A DNA stretch of 64,000 nucleotides from Prevotella koreensis (lineage in GTDB: Bacteria > Bacteroidota > Bacteroidia > Bacteroidales > Bacteroidaceae), in contig NZ_RYYU01000001.1 of assembly GCF_003977605.1 (NCBI RefSeq), positions 2,358,600 through 2,422,599 of the forward strand, in the 5' to 3' direction. Position 1 is the first letter of the stretch. The number at the start of each line of letters is the position of its first letter. A program made the translations under genes and the position numbers. A model generated the notes under the pieces. The model was given only the letters and a program-made list of their open reading frames with translations, ran no database searches and was not told where the DNA came from. This document shows positions 51,345 through 61,027 of this stretch, in pieces.

Positions 51345-52790
51345 TTAAAAGCGTGTGTAAAGGAATGCGTTGTTTGTTGCGCCCACAAGCAGTGCCACGC
51401 TGAGTACCAGTACTATGAGCGACAGCATCGTGCGTCCTATGAGAATCGCACCGTTGTGAAACATGAGGTTGTTGCGAAATAGTCGAGACGAACTGTCGGC
51501 GATGAGAGTGCGCACCGGCATGCAGAGTACGAGGGCGAAGAGGAACAGCCAGAACTTGTCCATTAGGGCTGCTTGTGAAGCAAAATCGGTGAAAGTGATG
51601 CCCATTCCGAAGAACGAACGGAAGAACACCATCATTTGTGAGAAATCTTCGAAGTAGAACATCCCCCAACCAATGACAACCAACGCCAGGCTGTAGATGT
51701 GAAGCAATGGTGCCGGAATGTGCTGTTTTATACGTAGCAAGGTGTATTTCTCGACCATTACGATGATGCCGAAATATACACCCCAGATGATGAAGTTCCA
51801 ACTCGCACCGTGCCACATTCCCGTGAGAAACCACACCACAAGTATGTTGAAAGCCTGATGACTGCGGTTGCCACCCATCGGGATATACACATAATCGCGG
51901 AAGAAACTGCCCAGAGAGATGTGCCACCTGCGCCAGAAATCGGTAATGGAGTCGCAGCAATACGGGTGGTTGAAATTCTCTTTGAAATGGAAACCGAGAC
52001 AGCGGCCGATTCCGATGGCCATGTCGCTGTAGCCGGAGAAGTCGAAATAGATTTGCAGTGAGAAAGCAAGTATTCCAATCCATGCACCGGTGGTTGAGAG
52101 ATTTCCAATACCACCAACGAGGAATTGGTCGGCAATCTCAGACATTTGGTTGGCTATGATGACTTTCTTTCCGAGTCCTACGAAGAAGCGGAACACACCG
52201 TCGGCAATGTCGTCTGCACTGACGTGGCGGTCGGTTATTTCTCTGGCTACGGTGTCGTAACGCACAATCGGACCGGCAATGAGTTGCGGGAACATCGAGA
52301 TGTATAGCAGCAGGTCGGCATATCGGCGTTGAGCCGGCGACTCACGGCGATAGACATCAATGAGGTATGACACCGACTGGAAAGTATAGAAACTGATGCC
52401 GATGGGTAAGGCGAGGGTAGGGAGCGAAATGCTGATGCCTATGTCTGAAAGGATAGAGGCAAAGAAGCCTAAATACTTGAACACGCCGAGGATAAGGATA
52501 TTGCATACAAGGCCTATTGTGAGTGCCAGTCGGCGCTGGCTCGTGGTGCGGTCGATGATACGCCCTGCGATGTAGTTCACCAATACGCTGAACAGCATGA
52601 GGAACACATAGACAGGTTCGCCCCATGCGTAGAACAGCAGCGAGAACATAACAAGTACCCAGTTCTTGGTTCGGTTATACGGAGTGATGGTAGAGGCATT
52701 TGCTTTCCGGTCTATGAACGATGCTATGAGATACAGCAAGGCGAATGACGGAATGAATGCGAAGATGAAAAACAGGTCTGAAAATACCAT
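51345..52790 (-). CDS. MBOAT family O-acyltransferase (AlgI-like)
   Basis: 481 residues with about ten membrane helices. It contains the AlgI/DltB-type region WRRWHISLGSFFRDYVYIPM and GGNR with the catalytic His in FLTGMWHGASWNFIIWGVYF. It passes acyl, usually acetyl, groups across the inner membrane. It stands between an SGNH hydrolase (stop 17 bases upstream of its start) and the DHHW protein, forming a compact three-gene modification set transcribed leftward. Confidence 0.92.
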   Translation of the reverse strand: MVFSDLFFIFAFIPSFALLYLIASFIDRKANASTITPYNRTKNWVLVMFSLLFYAWGEPVYVFLMLFSVLVNYIAGRIIDRTTSQRRLALTIGLVCNILILGVFKYLGFFASILSDIGISISLPTLALPIGISFYTFQSVSYLIDVYRRESPAQRRYADLLLYISMFPQLIAGPIVRYDTVAREITDRHVSADDIADGVFRFFVGLGKKVIIANQMSEIADQFLVGGIGNLSTTGAWIGILAFSLQIYFDFSGYSDMAIGIGRCLGFHFKENFNHPYCCDSITDFWRRWHISLGSFFRDYVYIPMGGNRSHQAFNILVVWFLTGMWHGASWNFIIWGVYFGIIVMVEKYTLLRIKQHIPAPLLHIYSLALVVIGWGMFYFEDFSQMMVFFRSFFGMGITFTDFASQAALMDKFWLFLFALVLCMPVRTLIADSSSRLFRNNLMFHNGAILIGRTMLSLIVLVLSVALLVGATNNAFLYTRF

Positions 52791-52807
52791 AAATCTTTTA
52801 AGTGTTG

Positions 52808-53614
52808 TTATTCAGTTTGTAGCATTGATGCAATCTTTTTTGCGAGGAATATGCCGTTGCGTCGTGCCCCCTCTGCATTGGTGTGCGTGCCGTCGGTGGT
52901 GAAACGCTTGGTGCGCAGTTCCTTTGTGCGGCTCACGCAGCATGTTTTATCTTGTCTTATCACGCAGATGCTCATGTGTCGTGCGCAGTCTTCGATAATG
53001 TCACCGGTTCTAAGTATCTGTGAGAGCGTAGTGGCGGTGCACTGTAGTGGCGTGAGAAGTATTATTTGGGCATTTGGGAAAGACTCCATAAGCATTTCGC
53101 AACCATAGCGCACCGATGCGGCGAGCGATGTTATTGTGTTCACGGGACGGTTGGTAATAGGCTTTTCGTCCATGGAAAACACTTCATCGGCATTTTGCGA
53201 GAATGCGAGTGGGCGTTTGTCTTCAAACCAAGCATCGTTTGTGCCGGCGGCAATGATTATGAGGTCGGGCATGGGCTGTAATCCTTTTTTTACCGCCTCT
53301 TGCAGTCGCACTATCTGATTGTATATCACGTTATCGTCGCCGAGTACCGCGATGTTCTCCTCGGTGTTCGTCTTTGTCTGCGGTGTGTTGGTCCATGTTG
53401 CTCCGCTTCGGGCATAACTCTTGCACGAAGCCGGGCGGAAGATGTCTTTGAACCATTTGTTCCACCCTTTTCCTTTGTCGCAGTCATCACCTCCAATCCA
53501 CGTGTTGGAGTCGCCCAATATCGCAACATTAATGTTGCTGTGGGCATTCTGTTGCGCCATTGCCACGGATATTGTAAAGAGCAATAATGATATTGCAATA
53601 ATCGTTCTTCTCAT
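52808..53614 (-). CDS. Secreted SGNH/GDSL hydrolase
   Basis: 268 residues with a signal peptide (MRRTIIAISLLLFTISVAMA). The nucleophile block is VAILGDSNTWIGGDD, the oxyanion Asn block IIAAGTNDAW and the catalytic Asp/His pair TDGTHTNAEGARRNG. It is first in the set with MBOAT and DHHW genes, so it may act as an acetyl transferase or esterase on the same glycan. The ATG at 53614 gives a clean signal peptide. Confidence 0.88.
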   Translation of the reverse strand: MRRTIIAISLLLFTISVAMAQQNAHSNINVAILGDSNTWIGGDDCDKGKGWNKWFKDIFRPASCKSYARSGATWTNTPQTKTNTEENIAVLGDDNVIYNQIVRLQEAVKKGLQPMPDLIIIAAGTNDAWFEDKRPLAFSQNADEVFSMDEKPITNRPVNTITSLAASVRYGCEMLMESFPNAQIILLTPLQCTATTLSQILRTGDIIEDCARHMSICVIRQDKTCCVSRTKELRTKRFTTDGTHTNAEGARRNGIFLAKKIASMLQTE

Positions 53615-54345
53615 TATCTGTTGTTTGTTGCAATTGCTTCTTGAAAAAAGTGTTGTTTTTATTAGGTGGCAAAGTTAATTAAAGTTTCCGAGATGGCAAA
53701 AAAAGTAAAAAGAAAAGCGAAGAAAAACAAGATTTTCAGGAAAATGCTTGCATATCTCAAAGTTTTGACGAATGTTGTGTAAAGGTTGTGTATATCTTGG
53801 TTTGGGTTTATCTTCAGCACTTGTCTTAACAACGAAAAGAACATCGTTCGCTACATCGTTATCCAGTCGAGAAAGTGTTAAGTACAATACCTATTTGTCC
53901 TTTCTCATCAGCAAACATCTATTTGAAGAAAAAAGTACTCCGCTCGCACAATACAAAACGCACGATGCCGACTACCCCTTATCAGAAAGTTTCTATATTG
54001 CAAACGTCCTCAAACAATAAGAAATGCTTTAGTTGCTGCAAAAGATTGACGCGCTGTTAAAAAGATAAAAGTACACACAAAAAGTCCCGATAACTTATCT
54101 TTGCTATCAGGACTTTGTGTTATAACCGCGCTTTCTTCCTTAAATATATCCTACACTGATTATCAGTGATTTATATTTTCATGGTACAAATAAGACGCGC
54201 GGTGAGCATCTTAAATGACAAGAAACTATAATTATCAATAAACAACTATGCTATGTACTTCTTATTCATCTTTGTTCTTAAATTTTGTTACTGCAGCTGT
54301 ACATATTTCTAAGCATTACACAATATATTATGGTAAAAATGTGCG
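53615..54345. other. 730-base stretch between acetylation genes and the defence cassette
   Basis: I see no supported gene; the open frames here are short and without family likeness. A hairpin at 54074-54121 (AAAGTCCCGATA opposite TATCAGGACTTT) may end transcripts. The region marks the change from GC-richer core DNA to the AT-rich island. Confidence 0.5.
54074..54121. terminator. Imperfect hairpin, possible terminator
   Basis: ACACAAAAAGTCCCGATA and TATCAGGACTTTGTGT pair with few mismatches across a short loop, about 225 bases after the last gene of the defence cassette on the minus strand. Confidence 0.5.
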
Positions 54346-55584
54346 CTAATACGTGTATTTCAAGAACTCAAACAGAAACCAAGCGCTTGAATATGAACAC
54401 ATCTTATGATATGTATCTCCTTTGTCACTATCTGCAAAATCAGATATACTTTTAATCATCATGCACTTTTTTCCTAAGATATGAGCAGTCATATATAGAC
54501 CATACCCCTCCATATCTAAACCACGAAGTTTCTGGTTCTCTTTTAATAAATCTCTCATAAATCCTTTGTTTGCTACGACGTACGATCCGCATGCGCCGGG
54601 TTTGAAGTGTATGGAAGGATTTTTTTTCATTAGATTAAGATTCTTGGTATCAAGTACACGTGAGATAAGATTTTCTGGATGTCTCTCTTCCATGAAGGTG
54701 TTCATCTTACCCTTCAAATCAAAATCACATTCCAACATTTTAGGATTTTTCTTAAAAAATGTACCATCTGCAGATTCGCAGAGTTTTCCGCTCCCATAAT
54801 CGTATTCAGATTCTGCTATGAATATATCACCAAAATCGATGGAATCAATTCCCTCTTTTTTAAATCCTGCACAAATTCCCGTCATGAATAGTGTTTCTAT
54901 ATTGAATAAGGAGAACATACATGATGCCATTACTGAAGTAGCCTGCATTCCTGGCATATTATTGCGTCCTGCAATAATTTTTAAAGTATGACCTAGCTCT
55001 GTACGAAGATCAGCCTCAAAGAAGTCGTTGGAAATTCCTTCAATAGCTACCTTTTTCCAATCTAATCCAGAAGCAATCTTCATCTGTTCGAACTCTTCTG
55101 ACAACGCACAAATGATACCTACATTATATTTATTCTTATTATGGAGACTTGTCAATAGCTGTTCTTTTGTCGAGACTATTGATTCTACTGCGTTTTGGAG
55201 AATTTGTTCCCAATCATCCTTTTGCAAATCATAATGGATGAGTTTCCACAATTTTTTTTCATATTTTCCTGTATTTGCAACAACTTTGTCTTCATACTGC
55301 GACAACCCAATAACGTATATGGGCTTTTTAAAGCGTCCTATACGATACAATTCATTGATAAAGTCTTCGCTTTTTCCGGGTTCTATAGGATCATTGTCAC
55401 TTACAGGGAGAACTAAATCTAAAAGAAGTAAATCATATAAATTCTTTGATAGCTTTTGTCTACCTGAATTCAGGGAGCGAGCAATTTCTATATTGTCGGC
55501 ATTGACCATGCACATACCTGTAAGTACCGACTTGATACGAGTTGTTTTATCCGTATCATCATCCATTATTAAAATCCTAATCAT
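54346..55584 (-). CDS. dtcC: Detocs effector: receiver domain fused to nucleoside phosphorylase (DtcC-like)
   Basis: 412 residues from ATG 55584, which overlaps the stop of the receiver gene (ATGA). Residues 1-130 are a receiver: acidic pair in ILIMDDD and phospho-acceptor Asp56 in LLLLDLVLP. Residues about 150-410 are a nucleoside phosphorylase/nucleosidase fold: NVGIICALSEEFEQM, FMTGICAGFKKEG, GLDMEGYGLYMTA with the ribose-binding Met-Glu pair, and KSISDFADSDKGD with the catalytic Asp. In the published Detocs system the matching protein, once phosphorylated, cleaves ATP into adenine and ribose triphosphate during phage infection. The same activity is inferred here from architecture and intact residues. 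Confidence 0.85.
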   Translation of the reverse strand: MIRILIMDDDTDKTTRIKSVLTGMCMVNADNIEIARSLNSGRQKLSKNLYDLLLLDLVLPVSDNDPIEPGKSEDFINELYRIGRFKKPIYVIGLSQYEDKVVANTGKYEKKLWKLIHYDLQKDDWEQILQNAVESIVSTKEQLLTSLHNKNKYNVGIICALSEEFEQMKIASGLDWKKVAIEGISNDFFEADLRTELGHTLKIIAGRNNMPGMQATSVMASCMFSLFNIETLFMTGICAGFKKEGIDSIDFGDIFIAESEYDYGSGKLCESADGTFFKKNPKMLECDFDLKGKMNTFMEERHPENLISRVLDTKNLNLMKKNPSIHFKPGACGSYVVANKGFMRDLLKENQKLRGLDMEGYGLYMTAHILGKKCMMIKSISDFADSDKGDTYHKMCSYSSAWFLFEFLKYTY

Positions 55585-56030
55585 CGTAATATTTTGTTTA
55601 ATTTTAACAATAATTCTTCTTTCCAATCTTCGTTTTTCAAATTGAAGTAAACGAATCCCTTGTAAATATCTCCATATTGAGCTTCAAAACGTTCATCCAA
55701 CGCATTAATACGTACTCCATCCACAAAGCTCTCATACATGGTTACAACGATGACAGGAGTTTTTATATGACGAAGTTTCATAAACCTTAATATGTTAGCC
55801 CCAGCCAAAGGTTCTTGCTCACCATTTTCATCTCGTTTTGTATCATAGGTGTTCATACTGACATCTAATAAAATAATGTCATATTCACTACCATGAAAGA
55901 TAACTTCTTGTTGGGCTGTATTATAAGACTGTCTATCTGTTAGGCAACTTTGCTTAACATTATTGATACAAAAGTCCTTGATATGCTGGAGTTTTGTAGA
56001 ATTATCTTCTATTATCAATATTTTTCTCAT
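55581..56030 (-). CDS. dtcB: Stand-alone receiver protein (DtcB-like)
   Basis: 149 residues from ATG 56030; the longer open frame overlaps the kinase gene and is not needed. It is a receiver only: acidic residues Glu8 and Asp9 in ILIIEDN, phospho-acceptor Asp56 in YDIILLDVSMN, and the switch Thr in VIVVTMYESF. There is no output domain. In Detocs this protein is thought to drain phosphate from the kinase and keep the effector off in healthy cells. The start overlaps the kinase stop by ATGA and its stop overlaps the effector start in the same way, so the three proteins are translationally coupled. Confidence 0.85.
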   Translation of the reverse strand: MRKILIIEDNSTKLQHIKDFCINNVKQSCLTDRQSYNTAQQEVIFHGSEYDIILLDVSMNTYDTKRDENGEQEPLAGANILRFMKLRHIKTPVIVVTMYESFVDGVRINALDERFEAQYGDIYKGFVYFNLKNEDWKEELLLKLNKILR

Positions 56031-59000
56031 TTTACTTTGAAATTGCATAATTTGATAGTAACATTTGTCATGCATAATCCTTCTACTGCATTCATTGCAA
56101 TGGAGTTCTCTTTGCAATCAAGATCTTGTTTAAGGATTTTATTAATTTTGGCTATACCACTTCCTCCCTCTCCTATTGCGGAAGATGTATTCTGAAGTTT
56201 TTCTTTAAATATCATATTTAATTTATTAGGATCTTCAGAAGTCTCATTTACGAATTTGTACCTGACTTCATCAGGGGTTATTTCTATATTCAATGTAAAG
56301 TGGCGCTTTCCATCTATTGCATCGACGCTATGCTTAAACATATTATAAAAAATATTTCTCATAATATCTGCATAGTGCATAACATAATTGGACTTTATCA
56401 TAAAGGTTTCTCCTTTGATTGATAGTTGATCATCAGTTTCACAATTTGTATTTGATAACTTGATAGTATTATAAACTTGATGAGATATCGCCTTGAAATC
56501 GACGTCTTCAAGTTTTGGCTGAGATACATTGAACCATCTAGATATTTTTCGTATTTTTAGATTTATTGCTTCGGTAGCTGAGCGTATTTGAGAGAGCATA
56601 TCAGTACGTGCATAACCATCTGGCATTCTATCTTTTATAGTACTTTCAAAGGTTTCTATAGAAAAAAGGATAGCATTCATAAAATCTTTGTTAATATAAT
56701 TTCTAATGTTTTCCAGACTCTGTTCAGTTTTCTCCCAAAGCCATTTAAACATTTGTTGGCAGAATAAATATTTGTCTCCATTTTTTAATTTAAGAGATAA
56801 ACCAAACTCCATAGCTTTGAAAGCACATTCCTCGGCGGTTGCATCATAGACGAATAATCCATTGGGTTTATCTTTCTTGTCGTATATTTGAAGCTTTTGC
56901 TTAATCAAATATGTAACAGCATTATCAAAGCTCTTAGAGAATTCTTTAAGTGCATTATTAACAATTTGATGTTCAGTGGAGTTTAAGTTATAGGTATCTG
57001 TCCAATACACGTCATTTTGGTATTCTTCATCCTTAATTTGAAGTATAAGATTCCTCTGCCCCATCTCTGGTCTTAGCATACTCTCCAACTCTCCATGGCG
57101 AACACGTGTACTTAAATATGCAACAAGCCCATAGTCGCTATTAAGAAACTGTTCCTTGATCTCACAATAAAGGTTATTGAACACTTCATACAGTCCATTG
57201 CTGTTAATCGAAATCTTCGTATTAGTCTTTTCTTCATATCCTTTTGAATTGTCAAAAAAAGACGAGCCGTTGAAATTAACAACATAGATATTCTTCCTTT
57301 GAGAAACTACAGTATCTACCAATAACTTATATCTATTAAATAGACCGTCAATCTCGGCAAGCTTATAGTTTATGATAGCATCCTCATTTGCATATATTTT
57401 ATTTTCATCCATATTTCTCGAAAGATTATAAACGAGTAAGGCATCGTCAATTTTCTTTAATTGCTCCTGATATACCTCTTTCTTTTGTGAATTTAATGAG
57501 ATGTTATATTGAAGGAGGTTTTTTCTTTCGGACAGTCTCTCTTTAAAACTATCTATAATTGAATAATGTTTTAATATTTCATCATTATTTAACAGGAAAA
57601 ATAAAAGCTCAACTTTCTCTTTACCAATAGAATTCACATCTATCACCTTGGTTAATTCTGATGGTTTGTTTATATGATTTAGTTCACATAATTCCAACAA
57701 AATAAAACTCTTATCTACAGATTCCTTACATGTAAGTATAACAAATATCAACAAGTCAATATTTCTTCTTATTCCTTCATAGAGTTTATCTTGTAGCATT
57801 TGTATAATAGATGATGTGTCGACCTTGGCAACAGATGCGACATCTTTTACGTAATAGTCAACATATAGATTTATCGCTTTTTGGACATTCTGATCTCTAA
57901 AGAGGCAATCTATCATCTTTGCGACAGCAGTTTGCCTAATTGGAACATATTCCTTTGCACTTTTATAAAGGTTTTCTGCGTGTTTAAAGGCGTCTGAGAA
58001 CATATTTCTTTTATAGTAGTACTCGGCATTTATTGGCTCTGCTATATGCAATGGCAATGATAGAATATCAACTTGCTCATTCCTGATGCGTTTTTGCCAA
58101 ATATCACAAGCTACAGAATTTATATCATGCAACTTATACTCTTCTATGTATGATATTGCACCATCAACATCATCCCACATTCTTGAGAAAATTGGATCAT
58201 AATACATGATATTCATCAATGTTAAGCGATGATTAACATGTTCATTTGATTCTATTTTGTAAAAAGAATCTAATCCTGCAGCTATTGTAAAAGAATAAAT
58301 ATTCTTGTTGAATTGATATAATGCATAAAGATTTTCTTCTACATTCTTGTAGGTGAGGACATCGTAGATACCTTTACTTATACTATTAACTGGCGCATTA
58401 GGAGCTTGTTTATATGGAGTTTCATATCCTTGTTTAAGGTATATAAGAGAACGAGTATAGAAGATAAATGAATCGAAGCAACAGGCAGGATTCTCTTCTA
58501 TAATATATTTTGCGTAATCACAACATTTTGCGTATTCACCAGAATAATAACAATCAAGCATATCTATATAGCGTTGATTGTAATATCCTTCTATTTTTCT
58601 CCCAGTCAAGGCTATTACGGAATGTAGGCTTTTATCTTTGGTTTTGTTAAACAAATAACATCCTTTTGCAATAAGATCTTTGTTATATGGATCTTTGACT
58701 AGTACGCTTTTTATGACAGATACCAGAATCAAATACCTATCTACCAAAGCTGCCAATGATTCAAACATTATAGGTAACGACAGATCCGTATTGGCATACT
58801 GATTGTAATAGTTTAATCTAAATAATACATATTTATAATAATCCTTATGCAACTCAGTCCTATTGCGTTTATATAATGCATTCAGGTCCTCATCAAACTT
58901 ATAAGGAGATAATTTTTTCTGAGTGCGTTCATAAATATTGTATAGTACAGATAGGATATAGTTGTTGTTTTTTTTGCAAGAATGTAGTGTTTCTGAAATA

Positions 59001-59464
59001 AAGGTCAAACATTTCTGACTTTCCCCTTCATATTCATATAAAAGGCATTTTGTCTCATAATACCATAATGAAACTCCCAACTTATTTTTCACTTCCTCAA
59101 TAATGTTGTGTGATTCCTGATAATCACCAAGAAGAAAACAATTCTCAAATTGAATCTTTTTTCTTGCAAACCATGCAATGTTAGACCATTGCCCTCTCAT
59201 ATAAGAAAGAATCCAATTAATCTCCCCCAACACAGAAGTGGGCCTAAAAAAAATAGATGGTTTCTTACATAGTTCAGAAAGAGTCTTAGGATAGAGAATA
59301 CCCTCAATATCATTGGGAATAGTACTGTAAATCCTCTTTACACAATCTACAACATCGCGAATTTCTATGATGTTTGAGAGGGATTTCAATGAGTTAATAG
59401 CTTTAGCTTTAGGCAGGGTCCTAAAGTTATTGAGTGATAATTGTTTTAGATGATATGTCTTCAT
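56027..59464 (-). CDS. dtcA: Large sensor kinase-like protein, TPR-rich with C-terminal GHKL domain (DtcA-like)
   Basis: 1145 residues. About residues 70-650 are helical repeats resembling TPRs (Y/A/L-rich pairs such as CYYSGEYAKCCDYAKYIIEE). Residues about 1030-1130 are a GHKL ATPase: N box IMRNIFYNMFKHSVDAI (Asn about 1041) and G box GEGGSGIAKINKIL (about 1096). The usual dimerisation helix before it lacks His; a candidate phospho-acceptor is His790 in LSTRVRHGELESML. This matches the Detocs kinase, which senses infection through its TPR part and phosphorylates its two receivers. Codon use is markedly AT-rich compared with the acetylation genes, which suggests transfer. The phage trigger is unknown. 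Confidence 0.85.
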   Translation of the reverse strand: MKTYHLKQLSLNNFRTLPKAKAINSLKSLSNIIEIRDVVDCVKRIYSTIPNDIEGILYPKTLSELCKKPSIFFRPTSVLGEINWILSYMRGQWSNIAWFARKKIQFENCFLLGDYQESHNIIEEVKNKLGVSLWYYETKCLLYEYEGESQKCLTFISETLHSCKKNNNYILSVLYNIYERTQKKLSPYKFDEDLNALYKRNRTELHKDYYKYVLFRLNYYNQYANTDLSLPIMFESLAALVDRYLILVSVIKSVLVKDPYNKDLIAKGCYLFNKTKDKSLHSVIALTGRKIEGYYNQRYIDMLDCYYSGEYAKCCDYAKYIIEENPACCFDSFIFYTRSLIYLKQGYETPYKQAPNAPVNSISKGIYDVLTYKNVEENLYALYQFNKNIYSFTIAAGLDSFYKIESNEHVNHRLTLMNIMYYDPIFSRMWDDVDGAISYIEEYKLHDINSVACDIWQKRIRNEQVDILSLPLHIAEPINAEYYYKRNMFSDAFKHAENLYKSAKEYVPIRQTAVAKMIDCLFRDQNVQKAINLYVDYYVKDVASVAKVDTSSIIQMLQDKLYEGIRRNIDLLIFVILTCKESVDKSFILLELCELNHINKPSELTKVIDVNSIGKEKVELLFFLLNNDEILKHYSIIDSFKERLSERKNLLQYNISLNSQKKEVYQEQLKKIDDALLVYNLSRNMDENKIYANEDAIINYKLAEIDGLFNRYKLLVDTVVSQRKNIYVVNFNGSSFFDNSKGYEEKTNTKISINSNGLYEVFNNLYCEIKEQFLNSDYGLVAYLSTRVRHGELESMLRPEMGQRNLILQIKDEEYQNDVYWTDTYNLNSTEHQIVNNALKEFSKSFDNAVTYLIKQKLQIYDKKDKPNGLFVYDATAEECAFKAMEFGLSLKLKNGDKYLFCQQMFKWLWEKTEQSLENIRNYINKDFMNAILFSIETFESTIKDRMPDGYARTDMLSQIRSATEAINLKIRKISRWFNVSQPKLEDVDFKAISHQVYNTIKLSNTNCETDDQLSIKGETFMIKSNYVMHYADIMRNIFYNMFKHSVDAIDGKRHFTLNIEITPDEVRYKFVNETSEDPNKLNMIFKEKLQNTSSAIGEGGSGIAKINKILKQDLDCKENSIAMNAVEGLCMTNVTIKLCNFKVK

Positions 59465-59537
59465 TATTTAATGTTCTTTTGTTCAAATATGAGGTCGTAA
59501 ATTCAATTATTGATATAATAACATTTCATTTTATATT

Positions 59538-60431
59538 TTATTTGTTCTGTTCGTAATAGTATGAATAGTCAATACCTTTCATAAACATTTCTCTATCATC
59601 AATCTTTGTAGTGAGAGTTGGCAGCACCAAAGACTTGATATGTGTACTATCTGCTACACTTTCACGCATTGCAGCCAGATATTCATTCTTATCTATTTGG
59701 CTCCAATCCACACACCGTTTGAGAGCGCGCTTCAGCATGAGGTCAAGCCAAATGCGAGTGCTGCGACCATTACCCTCCATAAAAGGATGAGCAACGTTCA
59801 TTTCGATATATTTGTCCATAATCTCATCAAAGGTTGTTTCGGGCATTCGTTCTATTGTTTGCAAAGTGTCGGGGAAGTGCATACAATTAGCGAAAGTAAA
59901 ACCTCCTTTGGATATATTCTTAGTTCGGATTTGCCCTGCAAAGTCATACAGTCCTCCAAAGAGATAAGCATGTATTTGCTGTAAACATTTGATTGTACCT
60001 GGGTCTACAGTCTTTAAGATACCACTTTCAAAAAGCTGATAAGCCTTTTTCTTGCTCTGTCCGTCAATAGTGTTATCACTATAGAGGAACCAGTCAAGAA
60101 AGCTCGTTGCCTTGGTATTGTTGATATGCTTTGCCAAAAGGGTTACACCCTCTGCATCAAACGTATCTGTCTTATAAGACTTCCCGTCAGAGGCTTTTAG
60201 CTTCAGTTGGTTAGTAGCACTAACCAACTGACTATTTTCTTTTCTTAGTTTGGTTTTGAGATACTTCCAATAGTTCCTCGTCTTCTGATAATCGTCCTGC
60301 TCGTTGATTGCAGCAATGATGTCCAGTACCGAGAACCACCACTTGTTGTGGTCGTCGTCCCACACAGCCCTCACTTCACGGTCGTTGAAGAAGCGGATGG
60401 ATTGCTTATGTTGTTCTTGATGTTCTGCCAT
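59538..60431 (-). CDS. Fic family protein with N-terminal Bro-like domain
   Basis: 297 residues from ATG 60431 (MAEHQEQHKQSIRFF); the upstream frame is open but lies before the likely transcript start. The N-terminal 120 residues (FSVLDIIAAINEQDDYQKTR, NYWKYLKTKLRKEN) resemble the Bro-N/DinD-type DNA-binding region. The Fic core is complete, with HPFMEGNGRSTRIWLDLML as the HPFxxGNGR catalytic loop. Such enzymes add AMP or similar groups to proteins. No separate antitoxin gene is seen. It lies 73 bases upstream of dtcA on the same strand, so it could be part of the same unit. Confidence 0.9.
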   Translation of the reverse strand: MAEHQEQHKQSIRFFNDREVRAVWDDDHNKWWFSVLDIIAAINEQDDYQKTRNYWKYLKTKLRKENSQLVSATNQLKLKASDGKSYKTDTFDAEGVTLLAKHINNTKATSFLDWFLYSDNTIDGQSKKKAYQLFESGILKTVDPGTIKCLQQIHAYLFGGLYDFAGQIRTKNISKGGFTFANCMHFPDTLQTIERMPETTFDEIMDKYIEMNVAHPFMEGNGRSTRIWLDLMLKRALKRCVDWSQIDKNEYLAAMRESVADSTHIKSLVLPTLTTKIDDREMFMKGIDYSYYYEQNK

Positions 60432-60481
60432 TATGAAAAGAATTATTCTTCTATGGTATTGATTAACACGATAAATCATTT

Positions 60482-60489
60482 GCAAATAT
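60482..60489 (-). promoter_or_regulatory. -7 box of the Fic gene
   Basis: Read on the minus strand, TATATTTG is a perfect TAnnTTTG box. A start about 7 bases on would fall near 60475, upstream of the chosen ATG at 60431. Confidence 0.65.
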
Positions 60490-60684
60490 AATGATTTTTC
60501 TTGTATAATGGACTAAAAACTTCTTTTTTTCTGTATGTCTTCCTTCCCCCTTTCGCAGTTCATCAAGATGACGGGCTATGATGCTTGCCATGACAGGAAA
60601 CGTACGGGTAGGGAATGTCGCTATGCAATTGTCGGTTAATAATGTTGGCTGTCTTCTGTCTGTTTGTTTTGTCGTATGACTTTG

Positions 60685-60783
60685 CTTAGTTGTTTTGTAA
60701 GTTCTTGATTTGCAACCATAAAGTTACAAAAAACTAACGAGATTACCAACTTTTATAGAGACTTTCTTAACCCGAACTCACGT
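60685..60783 (-). mobile_element. Solitary IS982 right-end fragment
   Basis: About 99 bases almost the same as the right end of the full IS982 at 18628-18728, including the GTTACAAAAAACTAACGAGA stretch and the inverted end CTTAACCCGAACTCACGT, with only a few changes. The fragment stops where the transposase coding region would start, so this is a scar of a lost copy. Confidence 0.88.
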
Positions 60784-61027
60784 ATTATTTGATAATATCC
60801 GATAAAGACTGCACCAATAAATAGAATAAAGTATGCTGTACGCTTCCAATATAATTCTATCTCAAATCTTCTTGTCTCGAGTGCTATGTTAAAAGTTTGT
60901 TTTATCAGTTTTTCCTTCTTTTTTTGTTAGGGGCAGCTGGAAAATAACAGTTTATGTATTCCTGTTTTGATATACTGTCACTTCTTTTCTTTTTTTTATT
61001 TGAATTCTCTGCCATAGTGTTTGATAA

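Noticed and set aside
53772..54020. 82-codon plus-strand frame near the hairpin
   Set aside because: Composition and codon use look non-coding and there is no start signal.
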